A stretch of DNA of 64,000 nt from Aquimarina megaterium XH134 (GTDB lineage: Bacteria > Bacteroidota > Bacteroidia > Flavobacteriales > Flavobacteriaceae), in assembly GCF_000520975.1 (NCBI RefSeq), contig NZ_JACB01000015.1, positions 1 to 64,000 on the forward strand, in the 5' to 3' direction. The translations under genes and the position numbers were made by a program. The stretch's first letter is position 1; every line of letters starts with the position of its first letter. The notes under the pieces are model-generated. The model made no database searches, was not told the origin of the DNA, and saw only the letters and a program-made list of their open reading frames with translations. Positions 26,515-36,061 of the stretch are shown piece after piece.

Positions 26515-28734
26515 TTATTTAAAAAAGGTATATAAATATTTAATGGTAAATATCTGATTATTGTATTCTGGCAAATTTGGAGTCGTTAACTGCCTGTCTA
26601 TGTTGTAATCTTGATTATAGACCAGATATATATCATGACCATCCTTAACATTGTAACGCAATCGAGCGCTTGTTAATAATTGATCAGAAACCGAATTATA
26701 TTGGCCTATTATACTACCCGAAAGATGAAGATTGTATGCCCAATTAAGTTTTGTCTGCATAACATGTATCCATTCTTCTGTATTTTGTTTATCAAATACG
26801 ATATGATTTGCTTTCCAGGAAGATTCAATATTAAAATGTTTCCCAAAATTTATAGTTGGTTTGATTTCTAATTTCAAGTTGGTTCCCTCATAAAACGTAC
26901 CGTATTCTATAGCAACAGGAAATTGAATATTACGGCGGTTTCCCGGGGAGTAGGAAGCTCCAAAATAATAAAACATATAATCCCCAATAGGAGCTTCGAG
27001 TGTACTTGTGAAACGTATAGGTTTTTCTAAATTTTCATACTGTACTTGCCCAAAAACAGTAAAACTATCTCCATTAAATAGTCTTCCTGTCCAAAAACTT
27101 CTGTTATACCATGTAATAACCCTTGAAAAATCTGTGGTATAATATAAATCTGAATTCATCAGAGTCCATCTGGTATACTGAAACAAAGCTTCATCTTTAT
27201 TACTATTGTAATTTCCATAATTTAAACTCCCATAAAGATTATGGTGTTTTTCTCGTAATAAAAACCCCATTCCCGGATTATATTGCTTACCAGAAAACTC
27301 ATATGCTGCTCTATAAAACAATCCATCTTGTTTGCGTTTATCTAATACTAATGAAACTCTAGAATTTTCGGCCAAATCATAATCATTAGTGTCTTTCTCG
27401 ACAGTAGTCGATACTGATGGAATAAAATATAGACTTTTGGGCAAGCTAAATACGCCATCAAAACCTATTGCCGTATTAAAATAATCCTTTCTCAAACGAT
27501 TGGTAGCCATAAAACCAACAAAAGATTTATCATTAAGCACTTTATTCCTGAGTCGTAATACGCTAAAATTTTCTGATGATACACTACCTTCATCACCCAA
27601 ATTTACTCCCTCTGTCTGTAACGAAAGAAATCCAACATCAGCGTTTCTAACCTGCCCTGTTAACCGTACTCCTCCGATAATCGGAGTTAACCTTCCGCTA
27701 TTGATACCTATAGTTCTGCTATAAAACAATTGTGACAGTACACCGGCATTAAAATCAAACAACCCAGCTTGTTCTTGGAAAAACCTTCGTTTTTCTGGCA
27801 AAAAAACATTTACTCTATCATTAATATTAACGATTTGATCATCAATTTCTACTTGAGCAAAATCTGTATTAACACTAATATCTAAAGTAAGTTTTGGTGT
27901 AATACCATACCGTAAATCAATACCTGCTTCTATGTTATTATCATTTTGTTTTCGATATTCATTAGTATCAAAATTGTAAGAACTTCCAACAGAACCTAAC
28001 GCGTAGGGTGTTATTTGCAATTGTTTTCTTGGGTGTAGGTTATCAAAAACTATGGGTTGGTACAACGATGGTGTTTCTGTAGCATTTGGAATATTTTGTG
28101 GCGGCAATGGTAATATTCTCATACTTCTATTACGGTGATTCTGTGTTCTAACTATAGATATTCCTGCTTTTATTTGATTTTCTTTTTTTACAAATCTTAA
28201 ATTTGAAATAGGAATCTTATACTCTGCAGACCAGCCTTTTTCTGTAATTTGAGTCTTCCCTTCCCATATCATGTCATAAGACGGATTAAATGTAGAGTCT
28301 CCCAAAGGAATTCCATCATTAGAGATAGCCATATCGTACCGACTACCAGAGGGATATATACTAAATACCAAAGCATTCTTTTTGGTTTGATTAGGGTCTA
28401 TTCCAAAAGCAATAAAATCGTCACCATACCATCCATCTCTAAGTAAATTTCTATTAATTATTTTATCTGGTTCTGGTTCTTTAGCATGTACTCCTAAATA
28501 TATAAAACTATCATCAAAAGTTATTTGTACCGTCGTTAAGCTGTCCTTTTGATTCCAATTTGGAGTAAACTCATGAAATAAAAAAGTGTGATTTCCTTTC
28601 CATTCTTCATCATTAACATACCCATCTAATATGATTTTACTATTCGTTTTTTTGATTATGATTTCTGTATTTTCCTGGCCAAAAAAATGTGAGCAACATA
28701 AAATGCTACAACATATTAATGCAATTCTTATCAT
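26515..28734 (-). CDS. DUF5916 outer-membrane protein with N-terminal CBM9-like domain
   Basis: A 739-aa protein with a signal peptide (ending HFFGQ). Residues about 24-215 resemble the CBM9-like beta-sandwich: ILDGYVNDEEWKG, VQITFDDSFIYLGVHA and GWSAEYKIPISNLRF. From about 230 to the end the sequence alternates as in an outer-membrane beta-barrel, with PEKRRFFQE, SRTIGINSGRLTPIIGGVRLTG and a C-terminal aromatic residue (LYTFFK). This layout is typical of DUF5916. The family is broad and its substrate is unsettled; carbohydrate or glycopeptide handling at the surface is a guess. The membrane LytTR gene lies 92 bp upstream and may control it. Confidence 0.87.
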   Translation of the reverse strand: MIRIALICCSILCCSHFFGQENTEIIIKKTNSKIILDGYVNDEEWKGNHTFLFHEFTPNWNQKDSLTTVQITFDDSFIYLGVHAKEPEPDKIINRNLLRDGWYGDDFIAFGIDPNQTKKNALVFSIYPSGSRYDMAISNDGIPLGDSTFNPSYDMIWEGKTQITEKGWSAEYKIPISNLRFVKKENQIKAGISIVRTQNHRNRSMRILPLPPQNIPNATETPSLYQPIVFDNLHPRKQLQITPYALGSVGSSYNFDTNEYRKQNDNNIEAGIDLRYGITPKLTLDISVNTDFAQVEIDDQIVNINDRVNVFLPEKRRFFQEQAGLFDFNAGVLSQLFYSRTIGINSGRLTPIIGGVRLTGQVRNADVGFLSLQTEGVNLGDEGSVSSENFSVLRLRNKVLNDKSFVGFMATNRLRKDYFNTAIGFDGVFSLPKSLYFIPSVSTTVEKDTNDYDLAENSRVSLVLDKRKQDGLFYRAAYEFSGKQYNPGMGFLLREKHHNLYGSLNYGNYNSNKDEALFQYTRWTLMNSDLYYTTDFSRVITWYNRSFWTGRLFNGDSFTVFGQVQYENLEKPIRFTSTLEAPIGDYMFYYFGASYSPGNRRNIQFPVAIEYGTFYEGTNLKLEIKPTINFGKHFNIESSWKANHIVFDKQNTEEWIHVMQTKLNWAYNLHLSGSIIGQYNSVSDQLLTSARLRYNVKDGHDIYLVYNQDYNIDRQLTTPNLPEYNNQIFTIKYLYTFFK

Positions 28735-28826
28735 GCTTATTTTTTAACAAACATCTGATATGCATATTAGTTTAAAAAAAGAAAAGGGGTAATATGAGGC
28801 GATAAAGGGGTAAAAAGAGGAGTTAA

Positions 28827-29609
28827 CTACATCACCAACGATGATCGGTACGTTCTACTAAGTTTAATTTTTTTATTATCTGTAAGTGTAATAACGCCAT
28901 CTCCATTTTTATTTTTTTGAATACAGTTAACATACTTAATGTTTACCGCATATGATCGATGTACTCGTTTAAAATCAGCACCATTATACTCGTGTAAAAA
29001 TGATTTCAGGCTTTGATATCTAACAAATTTCCCTTCATTAGTATTAAAAACTATACAATTATTCGATGCCTCTATAAATTTTATATCCTCGATCGGAATG
29101 ATCTTTTTTGTATTTCCATAAGTTAAGCTTACAAAGTTATTATTCGAATTAGATGGCGTTGGCACATTACTTTCTATAGGAGTATCTTTTTTAAGATTTC
29201 TCTGCATACTATAAAACACCAATGAAAAATAACACAGAAGATTTAAAGCTATATTATTGGTTAAGCTTGCATTTATAAAACTGAAGCTTGGCGAAGTACA
29301 TTGATATACATATAGCATCAAAAATAAAATTAAAGCCTGGCTTATTACTATATTTAAAACACTTGTAAAAATTGCCATGCCACTATGGGCTAATATATGC
29401 TTAGGAGTTGTAAATACATTCCAATATCGAATCGTACGTTTGATTTGAAGCATAGCTAGATTCCAAAATATAAAGCTGGAAACTGCAACAGCAATAAGTT
29501 CTGAAAAACAAATAATTTGCAGGCTTTCCTGAAATAACCTTCCTATTAACAGGTTTACTATTGAAAAAGCCGAAATTAAAGTAATCCTTGACCTCATTAT
29601 AACAAACAT
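28827..29609 (-). CDS. Membrane-embedded LytTR transcriptional regulator
   Basis: A 260-aa protein with about four hydrophobic segments in residues 8-145 (ISAFSIVNLLIGRLF, IAVAVSSFIFWNLAML, LNIVISQALILFLMLYVY, ALNLLCYFSLVFYSM). The C-terminal LytTR domain (about 165-258) has IEDIKFIEASNNCIVF, KRVHRSYAVNIKYVN and KLSRTYRSSL. There is no receiver domain, so it probably responds to a membrane signal directly. It lies between the nqr operon and DUF5916, all on the same strand. It is the second LytTR protein within 5 kb; the two could recognise related DNA sites. Confidence 0.88.
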   Translation of the reverse strand: MFVIMRSRITLISAFSIVNLLIGRLFQESLQIICFSELIAVAVSSFIFWNLAMLQIKRTIRYWNVFTTPKHILAHSGMAIFTSVLNIVISQALILFLMLYVYQCTSPSFSFINASLTNNIALNLLCYFSLVFYSMQRNLKKDTPIESNVPTPSNSNNNFVSLTYGNTKKIIPIEDIKFIEASNNCIVFNTNEGKFVRYQSLKSFLHEYNGADFKRVHRSYAVNIKYVNCIQKNKNGDGVITLTDNKKIKLSRTYRSSLVM

Positions 29610-29735
29610 TTAGTTTATAAAAATATTAATAATCTGAGTATCATGATTCAACAAAAGGTTAAAATTATCTTTTGCTATCGAGGAAAATAAATATACATAT
29701 ATAATTTTTTGACAGGAGCTGTTATATATTTCTAC

Positions 29736-29765
29736 AAAAAAACCGATACTTAAAAGTATCGGTTT
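29736..29765 (-). terminator. Terminator of the nqr operon
   Basis: AAACCGATACT-TAAA-AGTATCGGTTT (29740-29765), read on the minus strand, is followed by a run of T. It separates nqrF from the LytTR gene. Confidence 0.8.
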
Positions 29766-29795
29766 CTTATTTATATTATATCTGAAAGATTATCC

Positions 29796-31103
29796 TTAAC
29801 CTCCAAAATCATCGAACCTAATATGTTCGTCTGGGATACCAAAATCTTCTCCCATTTTCTGTACTGCCTTATTCATTAATGGTGGCCCACAGAAGTATAG
29901 TTCTATATCTTCTGGAGATTCATGATGATTTAGGTAGTTATCGATTACACAGTTATGTATAAACCCAACAAATCCATCTCCTTCAGCATCGATATCACTT
30001 TTAACTTTCCAATTATCTTCTTCTAATGGTTCTGATAACGCAAGGTAGAATTTAAAGTTCGGGAAGTTTTTCTCTAAGTCATAGAAATGATCTAAGTAGA
30101 ACAATTCTCGTTTAGAACGACCACCGTACCAATATGTTACTTTACGACCTGTTTTTAAGGTTTTAAATAAGTGATACAAGTGAGAACGCATTGGCGCCAT
30201 ACCTGCTCCTCCACCAACGTAAAGCATCTCTGATTCAGATTCATTTATAAAGAATTCTCCATAAGGTCCTGAAATCACTACTTTATCTCCAGGTTTTTGA
30301 GCAAAGATATAAGATGAAGCTACTCCTGGATTAACATCCATCCATCCATTTTTAGATCGATCCCACGGTGGCGTAGCAATACGTACATTAAGCATAATCT
30401 CTCTTCCTTCTGCAGGATAAGAAGCCATAGAATAAGCACGCTCTACAGTTTCATCATTCTTCATCACTAATGGCCATAGACCAAATTTATCCCATTCTGC
30501 CTGAAACTTATCTGGAGTTTCATGTTCTTCTGGGTGAGCAGTGATATCTATATCTGAATATTTAATCTCACATTGTGGAATTTCAATCTGAATATATCCT
30601 CCTGCTTTATATCCCATATCCTCTGGAATACGAACTACAAATTCTTTGATAAAAGACGCTACATTATAATTACGTACAACCTCAGCTTCCCATTTCTTAA
30701 TTCCGAATACTTCTTCCGGAACTTCGATATTCATATTTTGTTTTACCTTAACCTGGCAAGCTAAACGTGCTCCATGTTGTAACTCTTTACGAGAGAAATG
30801 CGGAGTTTCTGTTGGCAACGCTTCTCCTCCACCTTCTAGTACGTGACATTCGCACTGGATACAGGTTCCACCACCACCACATGCAGATGGTAAAAATATT
30901 TTTTGAGCTCCTAAAGTTGATAGTAATGTACCTCCCGAAGCTACTTCAATTTCTTTTTCACCATTAATGGTAATCTTTACAGGTCCAGATGGTAGTAACT
31001 TATCTTTTGCAAATAATAAAATTCCTACCAACACCAGGATAAGAACCAAAAATGAAATAATGGTTATCGCTATTGTTCCAACGGTAGATGCTAAAAATAT
31101 CAT
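29796..31103 (-). CDS. nqrF: Na+-translocating NADH:quinone reductase subunit F
   Basis: A 435-aa subunit that takes electrons from NADH to FAD and then a 2Fe-2S centre. One N-terminal membrane helix spans about 11-31. The ferredoxin-like domain carries Cys75, Cys81, Cys84 and Cys116 (C-x5-C-x2-C-x31-C). The flavin site has RAYSMASYP and the NADH site GGGAGMAPMRSH; the chain ends DDFGG as in the family. It is the last gene of the operon, two bases after nqrE, with a terminator 31 bp downstream. Confidence 0.97.
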   Translation of the reverse strand: MIFLASTVGTIAITIISFLVLILVLVGILLFAKDKLLPSGPVKITINGEKEIEVASGGTLLSTLGAQKIFLPSACGGGGTCIQCECHVLEGGGEALPTETPHFSRKELQHGARLACQVKVKQNMNIEVPEEVFGIKKWEAEVVRNYNVASFIKEFVVRIPEDMGYKAGGYIQIEIPQCEIKYSDIDITAHPEEHETPDKFQAEWDKFGLWPLVMKNDETVERAYSMASYPAEGREIMLNVRIATPPWDRSKNGWMDVNPGVASSYIFAQKPGDKVVISGPYGEFFINESESEMLYVGGGAGMAPMRSHLYHLFKTLKTGRKVTYWYGGRSKRELFYLDHFYDLEKNFPNFKFYLALSEPLEEDNWKVKSDIDAEGDGFVGFIHNCVIDNYLNHHESPEDIELYFCGPPLMNKAVQKMGEDFGIPDEHIRFDDFGG

Positions 31104-31105
31104 AA

Positions 31106-31822
31106 TTATTTAAGTATTGTAACGTTAGTATTTTCGGCTACTTCTTTTGTAGTCTCTTTTTTTTCAACCTGAACAGCTTTAGGTTCTTTCTTTTCTTCTT
31201 CATCTCCTCCTGTTAACATTCCTCCGAAACTCATAAAACCAATTGCCATTAATCCTGTAAGAATAAATGTAATTCCTAATCCTCGTAAAGGAGCTGGTAC
31301 ATTAGAGTATCTAATTTTTTCACGGATTGCTGCGATAGCAAGAATAGCTAAAAACCATCCTATACCAGATCCTATACCATATACGGCTGCATGGGAAATC
31401 GTTGCAAATTCTTTTTGTTGCATAAATAATGATCCTCCAAGAATTGCACAGTTTACTGCAATTAACGGTAAAAATATACCCAAAGAATTATATAATGATG
31501 GTGAAAATTTCTCAACTATTATTTCTACCAATTGTACCATAGTTGCAATCGTAGCAATAAACAATATAAAGGTTAAAAAACTTAAGTCATAATCAGCATA
31601 TTCTGGTCCTAACCATACTAGAGCACCTTCTCTAAGAATATACTTATCTAATAAAAAGTTTAATGGGACTGTAATTGCCAATACAAATATTACTGCAGCA
31701 CCCAGTCCTACCGCAGTAGACACTTTTTTAGATACAGCAAGGTATGAACACATTCCTAAGAAGAATGCAAATACCATATTATCTATGAAGATCGATTTTA
31801 AAAATAATTCTAAATATTCCAT
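31106..31822 (-). CDS. nqrE: Na+-translocating NADH:quinone reductase subunit E
   Basis: A 238-aa integral membrane subunit with six hydrophobic helices. Residues 1-205 match the family closely: [38 protein letters not shown] with the conserved iron-site Cys, and [10 protein letters not shown]. The remaining 33 residues ([17 protein letters not shown] onward) form a highly charged tail not found in the usual 198-209-aa subunits. The tail is in frame and ends two bases before nqrF, so it is not an obvious assembly artefact. NqrE and NqrD together bind an iron centre and form the sodium path. Confidence 0.95.
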   Translation of the reverse strand: MEYLELFLKSIFIDNMVFAFFLGMCSYLAVSKKVSTAVGLGAAVIFVLAITVPLNFLLDKYILREGALVWLGPEYADYDLSFLTFILFIATIATMVQLVEIIVEKFSPSLYNSLGIFLPLIAVNCAILGGSLFMQQKEFATISHAAVYGIGSGIGWFLAILAIAAIREKIRYSNVPAPLRGLGITFILTGLMAIGFMSFGGMLTGGDEEEKKEPKAVQVEKKETTKEVAENTNVTILK

Positions 31823-31833
31823 GTCTCTTTATT

Positions 31834-32526
31834 TTAATGATCTTCTATTAATGCTTTATTTCTACTTCTTTGAATCCAAATAATGATCCCTACTGTAATT
31901 AATGCCATTGGGGCCAATACCATAAATCCATTATTTTCATATCCCAAAGCATATAATCCTGTTTTTTCTATAGGATCTCCTAATACTTTAGCTCCAAACA
32001 AGGTACCCGACCCTAATAACTCTCTAAAGAAAGCTACTATAATCAATAGCACTCCATAACCGGCTGCATTACCAATTCCATCAAGAAAAGATTTCCAGGG
32101 CCCGTTACCCAAAGCAAATGCTTCAAAACGTCCCATGATAATACAATTGGTAATAATCAATCCTATAAATACAGAAAGTTCTTTACTTAAGGTATAGGCA
32201 AATGCTTTAAGGACTTGATCTACTATGATCACCAAAGCTGCCACTACTACTAACTGAACAATAATTCTAATTTTTGAAGGGATGATATTTCTCATCAAAG
32301 AAATAACCACATTACCTATTCCTAATACAAAGATTACCGAAATTGCCATTACAATTGAAGGTTTCAATTGTGCAGTAATCGCCAAAGCAGAACATATCCC
32401 TAATACCTGAATAGTAATTGGGTTATTATCGGCAAGAGGGTCTGTTAGTAATTTCTTGTTTTTCTTTGAAAACAAAGGCTCTTTAGGCTCTTTTACTTTA
32501 ACTTTTTCTTCTGTTACTTCAGCCAT
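31834..32526 (-). CDS. nqrD: Na+-translocating NADH:quinone reductase subunit D
   Basis: A 230-aa membrane subunit homologous in fold to NqrE. After a charged N-terminal extension (about residues 1-30, [20 protein letters not shown]) the family core begins with [16 protein letters not shown], containing the conserved Cys, and continues with [20 protein letters not shown] and [13 protein letters not shown]. The extension makes it about 20 residues longer than the common form. It is 11 bases from nqrE and three bases after nqrC. Confidence 0.95.
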   Translation of the reverse strand: MAEVTEEKVKVKEPKEPLFSKKNKKLLTDPLADNNPITIQVLGICSALAITAQLKPSIVMAISVIFVLGIGNVVISLMRNIIPSKIRIIVQLVVVAALVIIVDQVLKAFAYTLSKELSVFIGLIITNCIIMGRFEAFALGNGPWKSFLDGIGNAAGYGVLLIIVAFFRELLGSGTLFGAKVLGDPIEKTGLYALGYENNGFMVLAPMALITVGIIIWIQRSRNKALIEDH

Positions 32527-32529
32527 TTG

Positions 32530-33285
32530 TTATTTTTTTAAAGTTTCGAAATAAGGTTGATACATCTTTATTCCCTTCTTTACCATTGCTGTAACACCAT
32601 CTCCTGTTATTGTTGCTCCTGCCATGGCATCTACTTCATTATCACTTTTATCTTCATTTTTAGGATCTGCATTTCCTTTTTTCACAGTAATTCCTTTATA
32701 GTTTCCTGATGCATCTAATATACTTTCTCCTATAAAATCATCTCTAAAATATGCTTCTTTAATATTAGCTCCCAATCCCGGAGTTTCTCCTTTATGGTCA
32801 AAAAATGCTCCTTTAACGGTTTTAAATTCTTTATCCAAAGAAACATACCCCCAAATTGCATCCCATAATCCATTACCTCTCATCGGAACTACGTAATACT
32901 CCTGGCCATCTTTTTTACCAATAAACAAAGGCATTTTTCTTTCATAATTAGGATCCTGCTTTACTTTATCATTTTCCTTTTTTACTTCAATATCAAATGC
33001 ATTATCTGTTTTTTGAGCTGTACTACCAGTAATAATATATTGTTCATTACCTACATACTTATCAAATAATTCCTGAGCTTTTTCTGCAGGTACAAACTCA
33101 TTAGGATCTTCGGTATCTGCAACTCCCATAGCAAATAGAATATTCTGCTGTTTTTCTGTACGTTTATTAGCATCTATTCTTCCTTTCAATGAAGATGCAG
33201 TAAATGCTAATAAAGAACCAACCACAACCACCATTGCAATGGCAAATATGATTGTATATGAATTTTTATCTGTATTAATTGCCAT
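32530..33285 (-). CDS. nqrC: Na+-translocating NADH:quinone reductase subunit C
   Basis: A 251-aa subunit with one N-terminal membrane helix (about 10-30) and a periplasmic FMN-binding domain. The flavinylation motif D-A-M-A-G-A-T sits at 219-225, so FMN would be bound to Thr225 by ApbE. GETPGLGANIKEAYF (167-181) is also characteristic. The motif is the only unambiguous ApbE target site of the canonical form in the operon; NqrB carries a variant. Three bases separate it from each neighbour. Confidence 0.96.
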   Translation of the reverse strand: MAINTDKNSYTIIFAIAMVVVVGSLLAFTASSLKGRIDANKRTEKQQNILFAMGVADTEDPNEFVPAEKAQELFDKYVGNEQYIITGSTAQKTDNAFDIEVKKENDKVKQDPNYERKMPLFIGKKDGQEYYVVPMRGNGLWDAIWGYVSLDKEFKTVKGAFFDHKGETPGLGANIKEAYFRDDFIGESILDASGNYKGITVKKGNADPKNEDKSDNEVDAMAGATITGDGVTAMVKKGIKMYQPYFETLKK

Positions 33286-33288
33286 GAT

Positions 33289-34515
33289 CTACGCCGTTTT
33301 TAGTTTTAAACGTTTCATTCTTTTCTTGATATTTCCTTGAACCACATAGTGATCAATAGTTGGAGCAAATACATTCATTAATAAAATAGCAAGCATTACT
33401 CCTTCTGGATATGCTGGATTAAATACTCGAATAAGTATTGAGATAAATCCGATAAGAAATCCATAGATCCATTTTCCTTTATTGGTTTGCGATGCTGTTA
33501 CTGGATCAGTTGCCATAAAAACAACCCCAAAAGCAAATCCACCAATAATTAAATGATGCCAGAATTCTGTACTCATAAGGCTATAAAACTTACTTCCTTC
33601 ATTAATCCATTCTGCACTTACCACTCCATTAAAGATTAATCCCATTACTAAAGCACCTAATACGGCACTCACCATAATTCTCCAGCTTCCTATCTTGGTA
33701 AAGATTAAGAATAATCCGGCCAATAAAATTAATATTGCGGAGGTCTCTCCTACCGAACCTGGTATAAATCCTAAAAACATATCCGAAACTGAATAGGTAA
33801 GTTCTTTTCCTTGAGCCAAAGCACCTAAAACAGTTTCTCCAGACATAGCATCAAGTTCTGCTCCTCCAGCTATTTCGTTAGCTCTTTCTACAGCTCCATG
33901 AACCCATACCTTATCACCCGACATCCAGGTTGGGTATGCAAAGAATAAGAATGCTCTAATGGTAAGAGCAGGGTTTAGAATATTCATCCCTGTTCCTCCA
34001 AATACTTCTTTACCAATCACAACTCCAAAAATAACCGCAACGGCTAACATCCATAATGGAGTATCTACCGGTACAATTAAAGGAACTAACATCCCTGTTA
34101 CAAGGTATCCTTCTTCTACTTCATGCTTTTTAATAACCGCAAACAAAATTTCTACTGCAAGTCCTACCCCATAAGAAATAATTACTAGTGGTAATACTTT
34201 CCATAATCCTACTGTTAGGTTATCCAAGGACCAAAACCCTGAACTAAAAAAACCATTAGTTACGGCTTCTATCTCTCCTGCTGCTAAGTGATGCTGATAT
34301 CCAGCATTAAACATTCCAAATATCAAACATGGTACTAAAGCCATGATTACAGTATTCATGGTACGTTTCAAATCATCTGCACCACGAACATGAGCACCAG
34401 AATGTGTGGTCTCATTAGGTAAATATAAAAACGTATGGATTGCATTAAATGCAGGGGCAATCTTTTTGTCTTTATACTTAAGTTTTAGTTTATGTAATTT
34501 ATCTTTTAATCCCAT
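33289..34515 (-). CDS. nqrB: Na+-translocating NADH:quinone reductase subunit B
   Basis: A 408-aa membrane subunit carrying the sodium-pumping core, a covalent FMN and riboflavin. About ten hydrophobic helices are visible, along with GKEVFGGTGMNILNPALTIR (169-188) and GFAFGVVFMATDPVTAS. The position of the FMN-threonine motif reads D222-A-M-S-G-E-T228, i.e. SGET in place of the usual SGAT; the modified Thr itself is kept. Four bases separate it from nqrA. Confidence 0.96.
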   Translation of the reverse strand: MGLKDKLHKLKLKYKDKKIAPAFNAIHTFLYLPNETTHSGAHVRGADDLKRTMNTVIMALVPCLIFGMFNAGYQHHLAAGEIEAVTNGFFSSGFWSLDNLTVGLWKVLPLVIISYGVGLAVEILFAVIKKHEVEEGYLVTGMLVPLIVPVDTPLWMLAVAVIFGVVIGKEVFGGTGMNILNPALTIRAFLFFAYPTWMSGDKVWVHGAVERANEIAGGAELDAMSGETVLGALAQGKELTYSVSDMFLGFIPGSVGETSAILILLAGLFLIFTKIGSWRIMVSAVLGALVMGLIFNGVVSAEWINEGSKFYSLMSTEFWHHLIIGGFAFGVVFMATDPVTASQTNKGKWIYGFLIGFISILIRVFNPAYPEGVMLAILLMNVFAPTIDHYVVQGNIKKRMKRLKLKTA

Positions 34516-34519
34516 AGCA

Positions 34520-35875
34520 CTATCCTATTTCTTTTAACATTAGGTCTAACCCTTCTCTTATAATTTGTTGATGTGGTTGTTTAGAAACACATATAAACTC
34601 TGTAAGAGCAAAATCTTCTGGAGCTACCTCATACATTCCTAATTGTTCCATTGCATCTAAGTCATTTACCACACATGCTTTAAGTAATTGTAGCGGATAA
34701 ATATCTAGCGGAAATACATTTTCATAATTTCCTGTAACTACAAAAGCTCTGTGTTCACCATTTGTATTGGTGGTAAGCTCGTACTTTTTGTTAGGAAACA
34801 ACCATGAAAAAGTAAGTGCTCTAGAAGGTGAAATCTTATTGAAAATAGGTTTATTCCATCCAAAAAGTTCATAATCGTCTCCTTCGGGAATAACTGTTAT
34901 GGTATTATGAAAATATCCAAGGTAACCATCTGGCTTTACATTTTCTCCGGTAAGTACATCTCCACTAATCACCCTTATATTTCCTTCATCGTGTACTCCA
35001 GAAGCATATACTACTGATGACACCTCTGCCCCAATCTTGGTTTTAAAATATTTAGGAGTTTTAACAGACGAACCAACCAAAGCTATTGTTCTTTCTGCAT
35101 TAAATTTCCCAGTTAATAACAATTCTCCAATAACGATTAGATCTTGTGGATTTACTACCCAAACTGTTTCTCCTTTGTTAATAGGATCTATTTTGGCTAT
35201 TTGTACACTCACATTTCCTGCAGGGTGAGGCCCCGAAACATTATGAATTGTACTATTCTCTAGGCCAGATAGTGGTGAATTTCCATTTTTACCAACAGAA
35301 ATATGCACTTTGCCTTCAGTTAATTTGCTTAAAGCAGTAACTGCAGCCTGAAGTTCTTTTTCTTTTCCTTCTAATACATAATCACTATCTGCTGCCAAAG
35401 GAGCAGTTGTATATCCTGAAATAAAAATAGCTTTTGGAGCTACATCAGGATTAGCGATTACATCATAGGGGCGTTGTTTAATAAATGGCCAGCAACCTGA
35501 TTCTAAAAGGTGGGTTTTAATATCGTCCCCACTCATAGAATTCACATCCTTTACACCAAAGTCTGCATGTTTCTGTTCCTTGTCTCCAAGAATCTTAAAA
35601 GCTAAAATCTTTCTTTTGGCACCACGCACAATCTCTATTACCTCTCCACTTACAGGAGAAGGAAAAAGCATTTTTTCATTAGATTTTGAATAAAAAAGTG
35701 GTTCGCCGGCTTTAACTTCTGTACCTTGTTTAGCAACAACCTTTGGTACTATACCGTGAAAATCGTCAGGCCTAATTGCGTAAACATTACTTCTTATGGC
35801 ATCTACAGTAACTTTTTCTGCTTCGCCAACAAGCTTAATGTCTAAGCCTTTTCTGATACGAATGTCTTTTGACAT
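34520..35875 (-). CDS. nqrA: Na+-translocating NADH:quinone reductase subunit A
   Basis: A 451-aa peripheral subunit on the cytoplasmic side, involved in quinone binding. It starts MSKDIRIRKGLDIKL and has YAIRPDDFHGIVPKV and SPVSGEVIEIVRGAKRKI, the lipoyl/biotinyl-like region shared with RnfC. GVHDEGNIRVISGDVLTG and HQQIIREGLDLMLKEIG near the end are typical. It is the first gene of a six-gene operon with 2-11-bp gaps. A minus-strand TAAATTTG box at 35912-35919 would start the transcript about 30 bases upstream. Confidence 0.97.
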   Translation of the reverse strand: MSKDIRIRKGLDIKLVGEAEKVTVDAIRSNVYAIRPDDFHGIVPKVVAKQGTEVKAGEPLFYSKSNEKMLFPSPVSGEVIEIVRGAKRKILAFKILGDKEQKHADFGVKDVNSMSGDDIKTHLLESGCWPFIKQRPYDVIANPDVAPKAIFISGYTTAPLAADSDYVLEGKEKELQAAVTALSKLTEGKVHISVGKNGNSPLSGLENSTIHNVSGPHPAGNVSVQIAKIDPINKGETVWVVNPQDLIVIGELLLTGKFNAERTIALVGSSVKTPKYFKTKIGAEVSSVVYASGVHDEGNIRVISGDVLTGENVKPDGYLGYFHNTITVIPEGDDYELFGWNKPIFNKISPSRALTFSWLFPNKKYELTTNTNGEHRAFVVTGNYENVFPLDIYPLQLLKACVVNDLDAMEQLGMYEVAPEDFALTEFICVSKQPHQQIIREGLDLMLKEIG

Positions 35876-35911
35876 ATTTGTAGTCTATGTTAATTAACTA
35901 AAAAAATCGTG

Positions 35912-35919
35912 CAAATTTA
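35912..35919 (-). promoter_or_regulatory. -7 box of the nqr operon
   Basis: CAAATTTA on the + strand reads TAAATTTG on the minus strand and matches TAnnTTTG. No clear -33 TTG is seen at normal spacing. Confidence 0.5.
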
Positions 35920-36061
35920 CTAATTAAAACACGTAAGTGAAAGCTGGTTTTGTTATAAGATATTATTTATAATGCTTCTAAATAGTGATCTGCGACTTAA
36001 AAAAACACTCTTTATTCTTTAGGCACACATTTTGCTTATATTTATACCCGCAATTCTTTAT

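Noticed and set aside
30573..30967. Plus-strand frames opposite nqrF
   Set aside because: They lie entirely within nqrF and encode His/Phe-rich products without features of real proteins.
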